7,917 nt of DNA, from contig JAIDNR010000108.1 of NCBI GenBank assembly GCA_029063695.1, positions 1 through 7,917 on the forward strand, read 5' to 3'. The notes below the pieces were generated by a model. It was not told the origin of the DNA, ran no database searches, and saw nothing but the letters and a program-made list of their open reading frames with translations. Source of the stretch: Ruminococcus sp. GTDB lineage: Bacteria; Bacillota; Clostridia; Oscillospirales; Ruminococcaceae. A program made the translations under genes and the position numbers. Positions 1-7,134 of the stretch are shown piece by piece (within the stretch, counting starts at the first letter, position 1; each line of letters begins with the position of its first letter).

Positions 1-7
1 ATCCTAC

Positions 8-14
8 GGAGGAG
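8..14 (+). promoter_or_regulatory. Ribosome binding site of the adhesin gene
   Basis: GGAGGAG lies 6 bases before the ATG at 21 (8 bases counted from the GGAGG core). It is a strong match to the anti-Shine-Dalgarno sequence and fixes the start codon. The promoter lies outside the window, so regulation of the adhesin cannot be judged. Confidence 0.85.
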
Positions 15-20
15 ATTATT

Positions 21-3000
21 ATGAAAGATTTTCGTTCTGTTCTAAGTGATTACTTAAATAAACATGACAGGCACAGGAAACAGTTTGCGGCTGTTGTTTC
101 GTTGTCCATGCTTGTTTCGTTTTCCGTACCTATGATTCTTACCGAACCTGCTGTCAGCATGACTCAGGATTCTTTCAGCCCCGTAGGTGATATTCTGTCT
201 GCTCAGCTTTTTAATGCGTCTCAAGCTATGGTTGAAAACTATGCTAAAGAAAACGGCAATGAAGTTGACGGCGTTGTATATAGCCCAAAGGAACTTGCAG
301 AAGGTGAGCTTCTTATCGGCAAAGGTTCTGACCTTTATGCTGATAGTGCTGATGCTGTTATTGCAAATGCAAAAAGGGAATATTTTCTTGGTATAGCAAG
401 TGATTTCTGTATATTTCTTAAAACAGACTTCACGCCTAAAGCTGCTGATGCTGAAGGTAGAGTTGCAGTTGGTGGAAATGTTAAATATGAAAGTAATGAC
501 GGCAACTACCAAATTGGTGCTGGTGACTATATAAGTGGAACGGCATTGAAAAATACAGATAATTATGAAAAGGCTTCGGGCTTTGCACAGTTGATAGTTG
601 GTGGTTCAATATCTCAAATTGCCCCTTATGGTACAAAACACGATGATAGTGGTTTTTCACTTGCTTCTCCTGAGGAAGATTTATATAAAAGATTTGTTGT
701 TAGCAATAAATTTAATTATGATGACAGTTTGCATATAGCTAATGTTAAGTGGAATAATGGACCTGTAGCAGATTTAGTTAAATATGATAATACTGATGGA
801 CACAATCACTATTATAATTCATATGATGATAAATTTAATGCGACTGATGAAAAAGCCCAGATTTATCAAACAACATCAGAAAATCCTCTTATAGACTTTG
901 ATGCTCAATTTAAATGGTTAAATGAGCAGTCATCAAAACTTTCTAAAGTAAAGTCTATTGTCGGAGAGTTAGACAATGGCATACTTACTTTTACTGCTCC
1001 TGATGAAATAAAAGAGGGAGATGTTGTTTATTTTGAAATTCCTGAGGAATGGACTGACAATAAATACGAAGAAATTCATTATGTCAATATTCCTGTTGAT
1101 GAAGGTAATGTTCCGTTATGTAATATAGTTGTTAACTGCAAAGGTGAAACGTTCAATATTGGTAAAAATGCAGGTAATGGTTCTGGAACTATTAAAACTA
1201 TAATTAATGGTACTGAAATATCAACTGGTCAAATTGCCAAAAATAATCATAAAGCTTCTGAAAAAATTCTCTATAATTTTTATCAGGCAATTGGGGAATG
1301 TACATTTGGCTGTAATTTTAACGGAACAATTTTAGCACCTAATGCTGATGTTAAAACAAAATGTGATGGACCAAACGATGGTGCAGGTCATTTATCTGGT
1401 GCATTGATTGCTAACTCATATGAAGGCGGTATGGAGTTCGGATACAGACCATACAGAGGACCTTCAAGCATTGTTCCTTCTTCTTCTGGCTACGGCGTAC
1501 CTATCAGAAAGGTTATCTCTGGAAGTAACACCGGACTTGCAGGAGCGACATTTGAAATTACCGATGGGGATGAATATTCCAATACTTTCACAAGCGATGC
1601 GAACGGAGACGGTTATGTAAACATTCCATCACAGGTTGATTTCAGCGGAGAAACAACATATAATTCAAGCAACAATGTAATCACAAAGACATATACAATA
1701 CATGAAACAATTGCTCCGACAGGATTTGTAAAGGACGATACAACTACATATGAAATCACAGTCACAGAAACAATTGACATAAATTCTATGCATAAAAATG
1801 CAGACGGTACGGAAATTCCCTCCAAAGTTCTGACACAGGTTACATCAAACGGCGAAAGTTTTACAATCGAACTCGAAGACATCTATGATGAGGTTTCAGG
1901 TGAGAGAACAAAGCGTGAACTTACTATCGGTGACGAAATTTATGTTATTGACATCGACAAAGGCGATGCTACTAATGTTTATAAACGTGCAAAAGATTCA
2001 AAGGATACATCTGTTACAGTACTTTCAAGTTCCGGTACTCTTTTTACTACAGTAATAGAAACATCAGGTATGTCTACAATGACTGAGGAAAACGGAGATG
2101 TAAAAACAACAAATCTTGTAACCGAAAAAGTAGAAAAAGATTTTGATTATAACATCAGTGCAGTTGCTTGTACACCAAATTCTGCTAACGTTGATGCTGA
2201 ATTGATTCTGTATTATAAAGACGACACTAAGGAAACAATAGATATCAGTACAAACGCTTTCAACTGGAATACCAGTGAAGATGGTTCATTTAATGAATAT
2301 TGGGGACAAAACAATATTGAGAAAAAAGATGTCATAGGATTTGATGTCAACATAAAGTCCATTGAGAAAGACTTTGAGCTTTATATCAAAGGTTCAAGTG
2401 ATAATGGCGATTTTGATTGGAGTAATGACATTTTCAGTCGTACATTCAATAAAGATGAATTTGATAATGAGAATGGTTTTACTTACAGCTTTGGTAGACA
2501 GGAACTTCCTACAGATGAAAGTGAACGCTATGAAGATAAAGTTGTCTCATATGATGTTGTAACTACAGATGCTATATTCAGTACAGAAGTAAATACATAT
2601 CTCACAGAAACATGGACGAAAGCTATTGGTATATATGACACCGAAGCGATTGCTGCATTTAATGAAAACGGCTATAAATCACCCACAACATTCACAACAG
2701 TTGTTGGAAGTGATAACTATGAATACAAATACGACCCCGAAACACTTATGATTATGCCTCAGCCGTTGAATACTCCGACTTTTGAAAACGACTATGGTCT
2801 TATATTTGCAAAAGTTGATGATGAAGGAAAATCAGTTCCAGGTGCAACAATTGAGGTTCAGCATCATTACTATGATTTCGATGATAATAAATGGAAATGG
2901 GTACCAATTGCTGACGGAAATAATATTCTTGACGGCGGTTCGTTAACGACAATCGACCTTAAAGAAATTAAGGACGAAGAAAAATGGGGTTCAGGTTGGA

Positions 3001-5768
3001 ATTATGTACATCAACGCAAAGTTTACAGATTTGTTGAAACCGATACTCCAGCTGGTTATGAAATAGCAGTCCCTATCTACTTTGTTAAAGATGATAACAC
3101 AATATACTATAAATCAAGTGAAACTGAAATAGAATCTATGCCTTTAGATGAAACAGATTGGACAGGATGGCAGTCTGTTGACTTAACAAAAAATAATACA
3201 GCAGACCGTAAGGCTGTCGAAATGGTAGATATAAAAATCAGCGGTGCTAAAATCAAGCTTGCAAAGTATGATTCAGACTTTAAAAATACGCTTGAGGGTG
3301 CAACTTTCAAGTTATATGCAGGCAATGGCGACCTTATCTATCCTCTTAGTGGCACATTTACAATTGACGACGAATCCCTTGATTTATATGCAATGCTCAG
3401 AAGTGCAAAAGAAACTGAATACGATACAAAGTATGTTCAGAACGGCTACCTGAAACCCGGTTCATATTATCTTGAGGAGATAACTGCTCCTGACGGCTAT
3501 GATGCTCAGGGTAAATTCGGATTCAGAGTTAAAAGCGATTATTCAATAGAGGCTGTAGATGCAGGAACACCGAGTTATTTTAATACTACCGTTGGCAGTG
3601 GTAAAGAAGTGTGGATATATCCTCAAAATGCTGAAGGTGAGAAAATAAGTGTATCAAATGTAACAAAGATTGAAATTGAACTTAATAGTCCTACAAGCGG
3701 AAAGCTTGCACTTTGGGAGGGACCCTTTAAGGGAGCAAATCCGACTATAACTGATGGTACAGTTGTATTAGATAATCTTGATAATGTATCTTTTGAAGGT
3801 TTCAAAATTCAAAATCAAAATTATAATGATGGTGTTGATGTAAAAGAAGTTAGAATCTATGGTGAAGAAGGTTCTGGTGATTCAACTTCAAGAGCATACA
3901 ATCTTACTCAAATTGCATGGAACGGTGGAAATATATCAAAAATCAATAAATTAACTTTATATTATGCTGATGGAACAAATGCATCTAAAGAAAATGTTTC
4001 ATGGTCAGGTAATAGCGATTGGGCTATGTTTGATTTGAATGGTTTAATTTTAAATAATGTTGTTGGACTTACAGTTGACTTTGAAGGAACAGCTAAAATA
4101 TTTGTACAAGATAATACTTGGGAAAATATTTTAGGTAGCGGAGTAGAAGCAAGCGGAACATGTAGTTTTGGTAATACCAATGTAAATACAGGTAACGAAA
4201 CAACAGATTCAGAATTAACAGAACCTGAAGAAGAAACAGAAGATTTAGCTGTTAAGGTATCTGGTGATACTATTAAAATTCCTAACAAGAAATCAGGAGA
4301 CAAAATAACAATTACAGTTGAAAAGAAATGGGTTAATGATGATGGTTTTGAAAGTTTAAGACCTGAAAGTATTGAAGTTCAGCTTAAGAGAAAGAAGTCT
4401 AATGGTTCAGAAGATGATGAGTTCAATAGCGACAACACATATAAGGCAACTCTTGACGGTTCTAATGATTGGAAAAAAAGCTGGTCGGGACTTGACAGAT
4501 ATGACGGAGATGAAACTCAGCTTTATACATATTATGTAGCTGAAATCAACGTCAATGATAATTATACTGTTTCCTATGATGCTAATAGTGACGGCAAGAA
4601 CGATACTTTAACATCAGGTGGAACTCTTAAAATCACAAATACCCTCAATACAATTGATATTAATATTGAGAAAAAATGGGATAAAAATGGCTGTGATGAT
4701 GCTGTAATTCCCAACAGCATTGAAGTCAAAGTTCAGTTCAAAAAGGCAGATGATGACGATAGCAAGTGGGCTGATGTCATGAAACCGGTGGAAACAACCA
4801 ACGAAGACGGAGAAATCTTAAGCAGTCAGGAAGTGCTTACTCTCAAACTCACAGAGAAAGACAACTGGTCAGGTGAGGTTAAAAATCTTCCTGATATTTA
4901 CGAATACAGATTCGTTGAAATGAATGTTCCGACAGGCTGGGAATCAGATAACAGTGATACAGCTAAAAAAGATGATTTGAGTGCTTCAATCACAAACACA
5001 TTAATGACCGGCAGTCTCGGCGTTGAAAAGAACTGGGCAAATGACAGTGCAGCAGACAGACCCGAAAATCTTACTATTTCACTCTACCGCACAACAAAAG
5101 CTCCGACAACAGACACTTCAGAATCAACAGAAACATATGAAGACATCACAGTTACAGAGGGCGAAACTATTGTACTGAATACAGGCGATGAGGGCAGACT
5201 TGTTCTTGATTCAGACAAAACAGTTGAATGGAATGATACAGAGAATGATAAAGTAAAAGTTGAAAATGGAATCCTTACTGTTCTTGATGAAGGAATAACA
5301 ACAGTTTCTGCAACAATCGACGATACACCAACAATATTCAATGTTAATGTAAAGATTGCATCAGTAGTTCCTAATGTTACTGGAATGCAGAAAGTCAAGG
5401 ATATAGAAACATTTGTTAAATCTGATAAAGCTTGGAATGCAGATGTTACTGACCTCCCCCTTTACTCTCCTGACGGCAAGCCTTACTACTACTACATCGT
5501 TGAAAAATATACAGGTGCAGACGGAAAGACTGTTACAGGCAACAACTGCACATACTATTCAGTAAACTACAGCGATGCAGTTACATTGATTGACAATCCC
5601 TCAACTTCACCAACACTCAGCGTAACCAATGAAAAAGTCGATACAGAAGGAATTACACTTCCTGAAGCAGGCGGCAGCGGTACACACAATTACTATATTG
5701 CAGGTATTTGCTTAATCGGCATGGCTGGAATATTCTGGGTCATCAGACGCAGAAGAACAACAAAATAA
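21..5768 (+). CDS. LPXTG-type cell-wall adhesin with CAA, SpaA and Cna-B domains (1915 aa)
   Basis: Secreted, sortase-anchored surface adhesin; ligand unknown. Seen: a long N-terminal signal peptide (charged residues 1-21, hydrophobic 22-40, likely cleavage after AVS at 44-46). A choice-of-anchor A (CAA, collagen-binding-adhesin-like) domain spans about 121-480, with EGRVAVGGN at 145-153, an IDF helix start at 291-293, ILYNF at 416-420, GTILAPNADV at 435-444 and GHLSGALIA at 456-464. Three SpaA-like domains follow, with candidate isopeptide Lys/Glu/Asn(Asp) sets K497/E562/N923, K931/E1006/D1070 and K1082/E1152/N1422. Three Cna-B domains then carry K1435/E1508/N1540, K1551/E1633/N1659 and K1670/E1828/N1870. 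The E-boxes read HETIAPTGF, VETDTPAGYE and LEEITAPDGY. The C-terminus has LPEAG (1880-1884), a membrane span (about 1891-1908) and RRRR. By family knowledge, such domains form self-crosslinked stalks. Odd: the first and third SpaA domains and the last Cna-B domain appear to be interrupted by other modules. It could be a pilus-tip-like subunit, but no sortase or pilin gene is in view. Confidence 0.93.
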   Translation: MKDFRSVLSDYLNKHDRHRKQFAAVVSLSMLVSFSVPMILTEPAVSMTQDSFSPVGDILSAQLFNASQAMVENYAKENGNEVDGVVYSPKELAEGELLIGKGSDLYADSADAVIANAKREYFLGIASDFCIFLKTDFTPKAADAEGRVAVGGNVKYESNDGNYQIGAGDYISGTALKNTDNYEKASGFAQLIVGGSISQIAPYGTKHDDSGFSLASPEEDLYKRFVVSNKFNYDDSLHIANVKWNNGPVADLVKYDNTDGHNHYYNSYDDKFNATDEKAQIYQTTSENPLIDFDAQFKWLNEQSSKLSKVKSIVGELDNGILTFTAPDEIKEGDVVYFEIPEEWTDNKYEEIHYVNIPVDEGNVPLCNIVVNCKGETFNIGKNAGNGSGTIKTIINGTEISTGQIAKNNHKASEKILYNFYQAIGECTFGCNFNGTILAPNADVKTKCDGPNDGAGHLSGALIANSYEGGMEFGYRPYRGPSSIVPSSSGYGVPIRKVISGSNTGLAGATFEITDGDEYSNTFTSDANGDGYVNIPSQVDFSGETTYNSSNNVITKTYTIHETIAPTGFVKDDTTTYEITVTETIDINSMHKNADGTEIPSKVLTQVTSNGESFTIELEDIYDEVSGERTKRELTIGDEIYVIDIDKGDATNVYKRAKDSKDTSVTVLSSSGTLFTTVIETSGMSTMTEENGDVKTTNLVTEKVEKDFDYNISAVACTPNSANVDAELILYYKDDTKETIDISTNAFNWNTSEDGSFNEYWGQNNIEKKDVIGFDVNIKSIEKDFELYIKGSSDNGDFDWSNDIFSRTFNKDEFDNENGFTYSFGRQELPTDESERYEDKVVSYDVVTTDAIFSTEVNTYLTETWTKAIGIYDTEAIAAFNENGYKSPTTFTTVVGSDNYEYKYDPETLMIMPQPLNTPTFENDYGLIFAKVDDEGKSVPGATIEVQHHYYDFDDNKWKWVPIADGNNILDGGSLTTIDLKEIKDEEKWGSGWNYVHQRKVYRFVETDTPAGYEIAVPIYFVKDDNTIYYKSSETEIESMPLDETDWTGWQSVDLTKNNTADRKAVEMVDIKISGAKIKLAKYDSDFKNTLEGATFKLYAGNGDLIYPLSGTFTIDDESLDLYAMLRSAKETEYDTKYVQNGYLKPGSYYLEEITAPDGYDAQGKFGFRVKSDYSIEAVDAGTPSYFNTTVGSGKEVWIYPQNAEGEKISVSNVTKIEIELNSPTSGKLALWEGPFKGANPTITDGTVVLDNLDNVSFEGFKIQNQNYNDGVDVKEVRIYGEEGSGDSTSRAYNLTQIAWNGGNISKINKLTLYYADGTNASKENVSWSGNSDWAMFDLNGLILNNVVGLTVDFEGTAKIFVQDNTWENILGSGVEASGTCSFGNTNVNTGNETTDSELTEPEEETEDLAVKVSGDTIKIPNKKSGDKITITVEKKWVNDDGFESLRPESIEVQLKRKKSNGSEDDEFNSDNTYKATLDGSNDWKKSWSGLDRYDGDETQLYTYYVAEINVNDNYTVSYDANSDGKNDTLTSGGTLKITNTLNTIDINIEKKWDKNGCDDAVIPNSIEVKVQFKKADDDDSKWADVMKPVETTNEDGEILSSQEVLTLKLTEKDNWSGEVKNLPDIYEYRFVEMNVPTGWESDNSDTAKKDDLSASITNTLMTGSLGVEKNWANDSAADRPENLTISLYRTTKAPTTDTSESTETYEDITVTEGETIVLNTGDEGRLVLDSDKTVEWNDTENDKVKVENGILTVLDEGITTVSATIDDTPTIFNVNVKIASVVPNVTGMQKVKDIETFVKSDKAWNADVTDLPLYSPDGKPYYYYIVEKYTGADGKTVTGNNCTYYSVNYSDAVTLIDNPSTSPTLSVTNEKVDTEGITLPEAGGSGTHNYYIAGICLIGMAGIFWVIRRRRTTK
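2133..2420 (+). repeat. Unrecognised beta-rich module, copy A, within the adhesin
   Basis: Residues about 705-800 of the adhesin. Alternating hydrophobic strands include ELILYYKDDTKE (727-738) and IGFDVNIKSIEKDFELYIKG (772-791). Between them is an aromatic, acidic segment with Trp and Tyr. It aligns with copy B at 3888-4136. The pattern resembles a beta-sandwich, possibly carbohydrate-binding, but I cannot name a family. Boundaries are approximate. Confidence 0.5.
3888..4136 (+). repeat. Unrecognised beta-rich module, copy B, within the adhesin
   Basis: Residues about 1290-1372. IAWNGG (1298-1303) begins the part that aligns to copy A, followed by KLTLYYADGT (1310-1319), SWSGNSDW and VVGLTVDFEG (1347-1356). 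The distance from the first aligned residue to the LYY motif is the same in both copies (V715 to Y731, I1298 to Y1314). The stretch before it (about 1208-1284, with TKIEIELNSPTSGKLALW and KEVRIYG) may be a further beta domain of the same unit. Function unknown. Confidence 0.5.
5133..5369 (+). other. Ig-like (Big_2-type) module nested in the last Cna-B domain
   Basis: Residues about 1705-1783 read like a bacterial Ig-like domain: an opening strand DITVTEGETIVLN, then VEWN, then VKVENGILTVLDEGITTVSA, then a closing strand FNVNVK. It interrupts a Cna-B domain whose first strands (VEKNW at 1668-1672, ENLTISLYR) precede it and whose later strands (YYYYIVEKY near 1822-1830, TLSVTNEK ending near 1872) follow it. 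Domain assignment is by pattern only. Confidence 0.6.
5658..5765 (+). other. Cell-wall sorting signal (LPEAG) of the adhesin
   Basis: The last 36 residues hold LPEAG (1880-1884), a short GG-S-G linker, a hydrophobic span of about 18 residues and a terminal RRRR tail. This is the standard three-part sortase substrate signal. Ala replaces the usual Thr of LPXTG. Family knowledge puts cleavage between residues 4 and 5 of the motif. Confidence 0.88.
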
Positions 5769-5781
5769 AACACAATCAAAA

Positions 5782-5815
5782 GCGACTGTATCATTTAAGA
5801 TACAGCCGCGTTTTT
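5782..5815 (+). terminator. Intrinsic terminator of the adhesin gene
   Basis: The stem is GCG-A-CTGTATC (5782-5792) against GATACAG-C-CGC (5799-5809). It has one A/C mismatch and a 6-base loop ATTTAA. One G and then five T (5811-5815) follow. It begins 13 bases after the TAA stop and ends the adhesin transcript before the oppositely oriented tRNA unit. Confidence 0.88.
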
Positions 5816-5915
5816 AATATTATATATCACAGTTTACGTCTTCGATGAAGTCACGATTGTTCAGAATAAAAAGCACTTATGGTTTTACACTGAAATTTTC
5901 TTACTTTTGGGCAAC

Positions 5916-5943
5916 AAAAAAAGCCCGATTATTCGGACTTTTT
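5916..5943 (-). terminator. Intrinsic terminator of the tRNA-Gln gene, possibly bidirectional
   Basis: On the minus strand AGTCCGA (5939-5933), loop ATAA and TCGGGCT (5928-5922) form a 7-bp stem with one G-T pair. It can extend to 11 bp by A-T pairs, and it ends in a run of seven T. It starts 27 bases past the tRNA CCA end. On the plus strand the same hairpin is followed by five T (5939-5943), so it may also stop read-through from the adhesin side. The 100 bases between this and the adhesin terminator (5816-5915) hold nothing I can name. Confidence 0.85.
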
Positions 5944-5970
5944 CAGTGAACATTTTTTGTTCCACAAGTA

Positions 5971-6046
5971 TGGTTGGGGTGCAGGGATTCGAACCCCGGA
6001 AGTGACGGAGTCAGAGTCCGTTGCCTTACCGCTTGGCGACACCCCA
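5971..6046 (-). tRNA. tRNA-Gln (anticodon CTG)
   Basis: Reads CAG codons. The cloverleaf can be drawn in full: acceptor TGGGGTG pairs with CACCCCA, including the U1-A72 pair usual for tRNA-Gln. The D arm is GCC...GGC with GGTAA in the loop. The anticodon stem ACGGA/TCCGT encloses loop CTCTGAC with anticodon CTG. The T arm is CGGGG-TTCGAAT-CCCTG. The discriminator base is A and CCA is encoded (5973-5971). Total length is 76. The variable loop CACTTC has 6 bases, one more than in the usual Gln tRNA of 75 bases. It has its own promoter and terminator, so it is a single-gene unit. Confidence 0.96.
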
Positions 6047-6083
6047 GTGTCTTTACATTTGCTGTAACTCATTCAGCTTTATT

Positions 6084-6112
6084 ATTATAACACATAAATT
6101 CTGATTTGTCAA
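6084..6112 (-). promoter_or_regulatory. Consensus sigma-A promoter of tRNA-Gln
   Basis: On the minus strand TTGACA (6112-6107) and TATAAT (6089-6084) are separated by exactly 17 bases. All twelve consensus bases match. The -10 ends 37 bases before the mature tRNA 5' end, leaving a short leader for RNase P to remove. This fits strong constitutive expression. Confidence 0.92.
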
Positions 6113-6154
6113 GTGTTTCTGATAAAATTTTATTTTTTAATTATTTGTTTTCTA

Positions 6155-6183
6155 TTGCAAATATTTTCTTTTCAAGCTATAAT
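6155..6183 (+). promoter_or_regulatory. Sigma-A promoter of the lipid kinase gene
   Basis: TTGCAA (6155-6160, four of six consensus bases) and TATAAT (6178-6183, perfect) have a 17-base spacer. Transcription would start near 6190, giving a leader of about 24 bases that contains the AGGAGG ribosome binding site. It diverges from the tRNA promoter, with 42 bases between the two -35 boxes. Confidence 0.7.
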
Positions 6184-6200
6184 AATAATATACAGAAAAC

Positions 6201-6206
6201 AGGAGG
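6201..6206 (+). promoter_or_regulatory. Ribosome binding site deciding the lipid kinase start
   Basis: AGGAGG sits 7 bases before the ATG at 6214. The open frame reaches back to a TTG at 6106, but that codon overlaps the tRNA promoter, lies upstream of the mapped promoter and has no Shine-Dalgarno sequence. Position 6214 is therefore the start. Confidence 0.92.
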
Positions 6207-6213
6207 TTTTCCA

Positions 6214-7134
6214 ATGAAAAAACTTTATTTTATTATTAATCTCGTTGCAGGCAGAGCAACAATCGGTCATAAACTCGGTGAAATTATAGATGAATTTAAC
6301 AAGTCAGACTATGAAGTGACGGTACACGTCACACAGAACAGTGATGACGCCTCTTTGCAGGCTCTTTATGCCTGTGAAAACGGATTTGATATACTTGTCT
6401 GTGCAGGCGGCGACGGAACTCTCAGTCAGTGCCTGCACGGTCTTATGCAGGCAGAAAGAAAAATACCAATAGGATATATTCCGGCAGGCTCAACAAATGA
6501 CTTTGCCCGAACTCTCGGAATTCCGAAAACCACAATGGAAGCTGTCAGATGGATAACAGAGGGTAAACCGATAAGCTGCGACATAGGAAGTTTCAACGAT
6601 AAATATTTTACATACATCGTAGCATTCGGAGCATTCACCAATGTAACATATGAGACTTCACAGCAGGTCAAGAATATTCTTGGTCACGCCTCATATCTTC
6701 TTAATGGAATGACTCAGCTTTCAACTGTCCGTTCAAAGAAAATGCGTATCGAATATAATGATACTGTAATTGAAGATGAATTCTGTTTCGGAATGGTAAC
6801 AAATTCCGCATCTGTTGCCGGACTTCTTTCAATAAACGACTTTCTTCTTGATGACGGTGCTTTTGAAATAACACTGATTAAAAAGCCGACAAATATAGTA
6901 CAGCTTCAAAAAATAGTACATTCTCTCCTGAATATTTCAGAAGAGATTGACAAAGAATACATAAAATTTTTCAGAACAGACAAAATAACATTTACTTCTC
7001 TCAGCGACGAGCAGATTAGCTGGACACTTGACGGAGAGTTCGGCGGTGATACTACAGTCAATACAATCACAAACTGCAATAAAGCCGTTTCTTTCATGAT
7101 TGGCGAGAAACCTGAAAATATTTTTTCAGAATAA
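6214..7134 (+). CDS. Diacylglycerol kinase family lipid kinase (306 aa)
   Basis: Predicted ATP-dependent lipid kinase of the DagK/YegS/BmrU group. It acts at the inner face of the membrane, and in Firmicutes typically returns diacylglycerol to phosphatidic acid. Seen: an N-terminal nucleotide-binding region beginning IINLVAGRA (7-15), the GGDGT signature at 65-69, PAGSTNDFAR at 90-99 followed by LGIP, FGAFTNVTYE at 138-147, LDDGAFEITL at 212-221 (the LxDG motif of the second domain), and the C-terminal LDGE (272-275) that usually supplies a conserved acid. The length matches the family's usual 290-310 residues. There are no membrane segments, consistent with a peripheral protein. It has its own promoter and ribosome binding site, and its stop abuts the stop of the convergent TSCPD gene. 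The substrate cannot be told from sequence: diacylglycerol, undecaprenol, sphingosine and phosphatidylglycerol kinases share these motifs. All signature residues look intact. Confidence 0.93.
   Translation: MKKLYFIINLVAGRATIGHKLGEIIDEFNKSDYEVTVHVTQNSDDASLQALYACENGFDILVCAGGDGTLSQCLHGLMQAERKIPIGYIPAGSTNDFARTLGIPKTTMEAVRWITEGKPISCDIGSFNDKYFTYIVAFGAFTNVTYETSQQVKNILGHASYLLNGMTQLSTVRSKKMRIEYNDTVIEDEFCFGMVTNSASVAGLLSINDFLLDDGAFEITLIKKPTNIVQLQKIVHSLLNISEEIDKEYIKFFRTDKITFTSLSDEQISWTLDGEFGGDTTVNTITNCNKAVSFMIGEKPENIFSE

Noticed and set aside
54..512. Minus-strand open frame of 152 codons opposite the adhesin N-terminus
   Set aside because: It is a shadow of the adhesin reading frame. It has low-complexity Ser/Phe/Thr content, no ribosome binding site and no domain pattern.
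21..5768. Adhesin as part of a pilus operon
   Set aside because: A terminator follows the gene directly, and neither a sortase nor another pilin gene is in the window. Upstream sequence is missing, so this stays open but unsupported.
5816..5915. Possible small gene, riboswitch or sRNA between the two terminators
   Set aside because: Only a 4-bp stem (CTTC/GAAG near 5839-5849) is visible, with no promoter, ribosome binding site or conserved fold.
6106..6213. A 36-residue N-terminal extension of the lipid kinase from a TTG at 6106
   Set aside because: It overlaps the tRNA promoter, lies upstream of the kinase's own promoter, and has no ribosome binding site. The ATG at 6214 has AGGAGG and begins exactly where family members begin.
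7112..7129. Palindrome CTGAAAA-TATT-TTTTCAG as a possible terminator of the kinase or TSCPD gene
   Set aside because: The stem is only 7 bp and AT-rich, no T run follows on either strand, and it lies within the kinase coding sequence.
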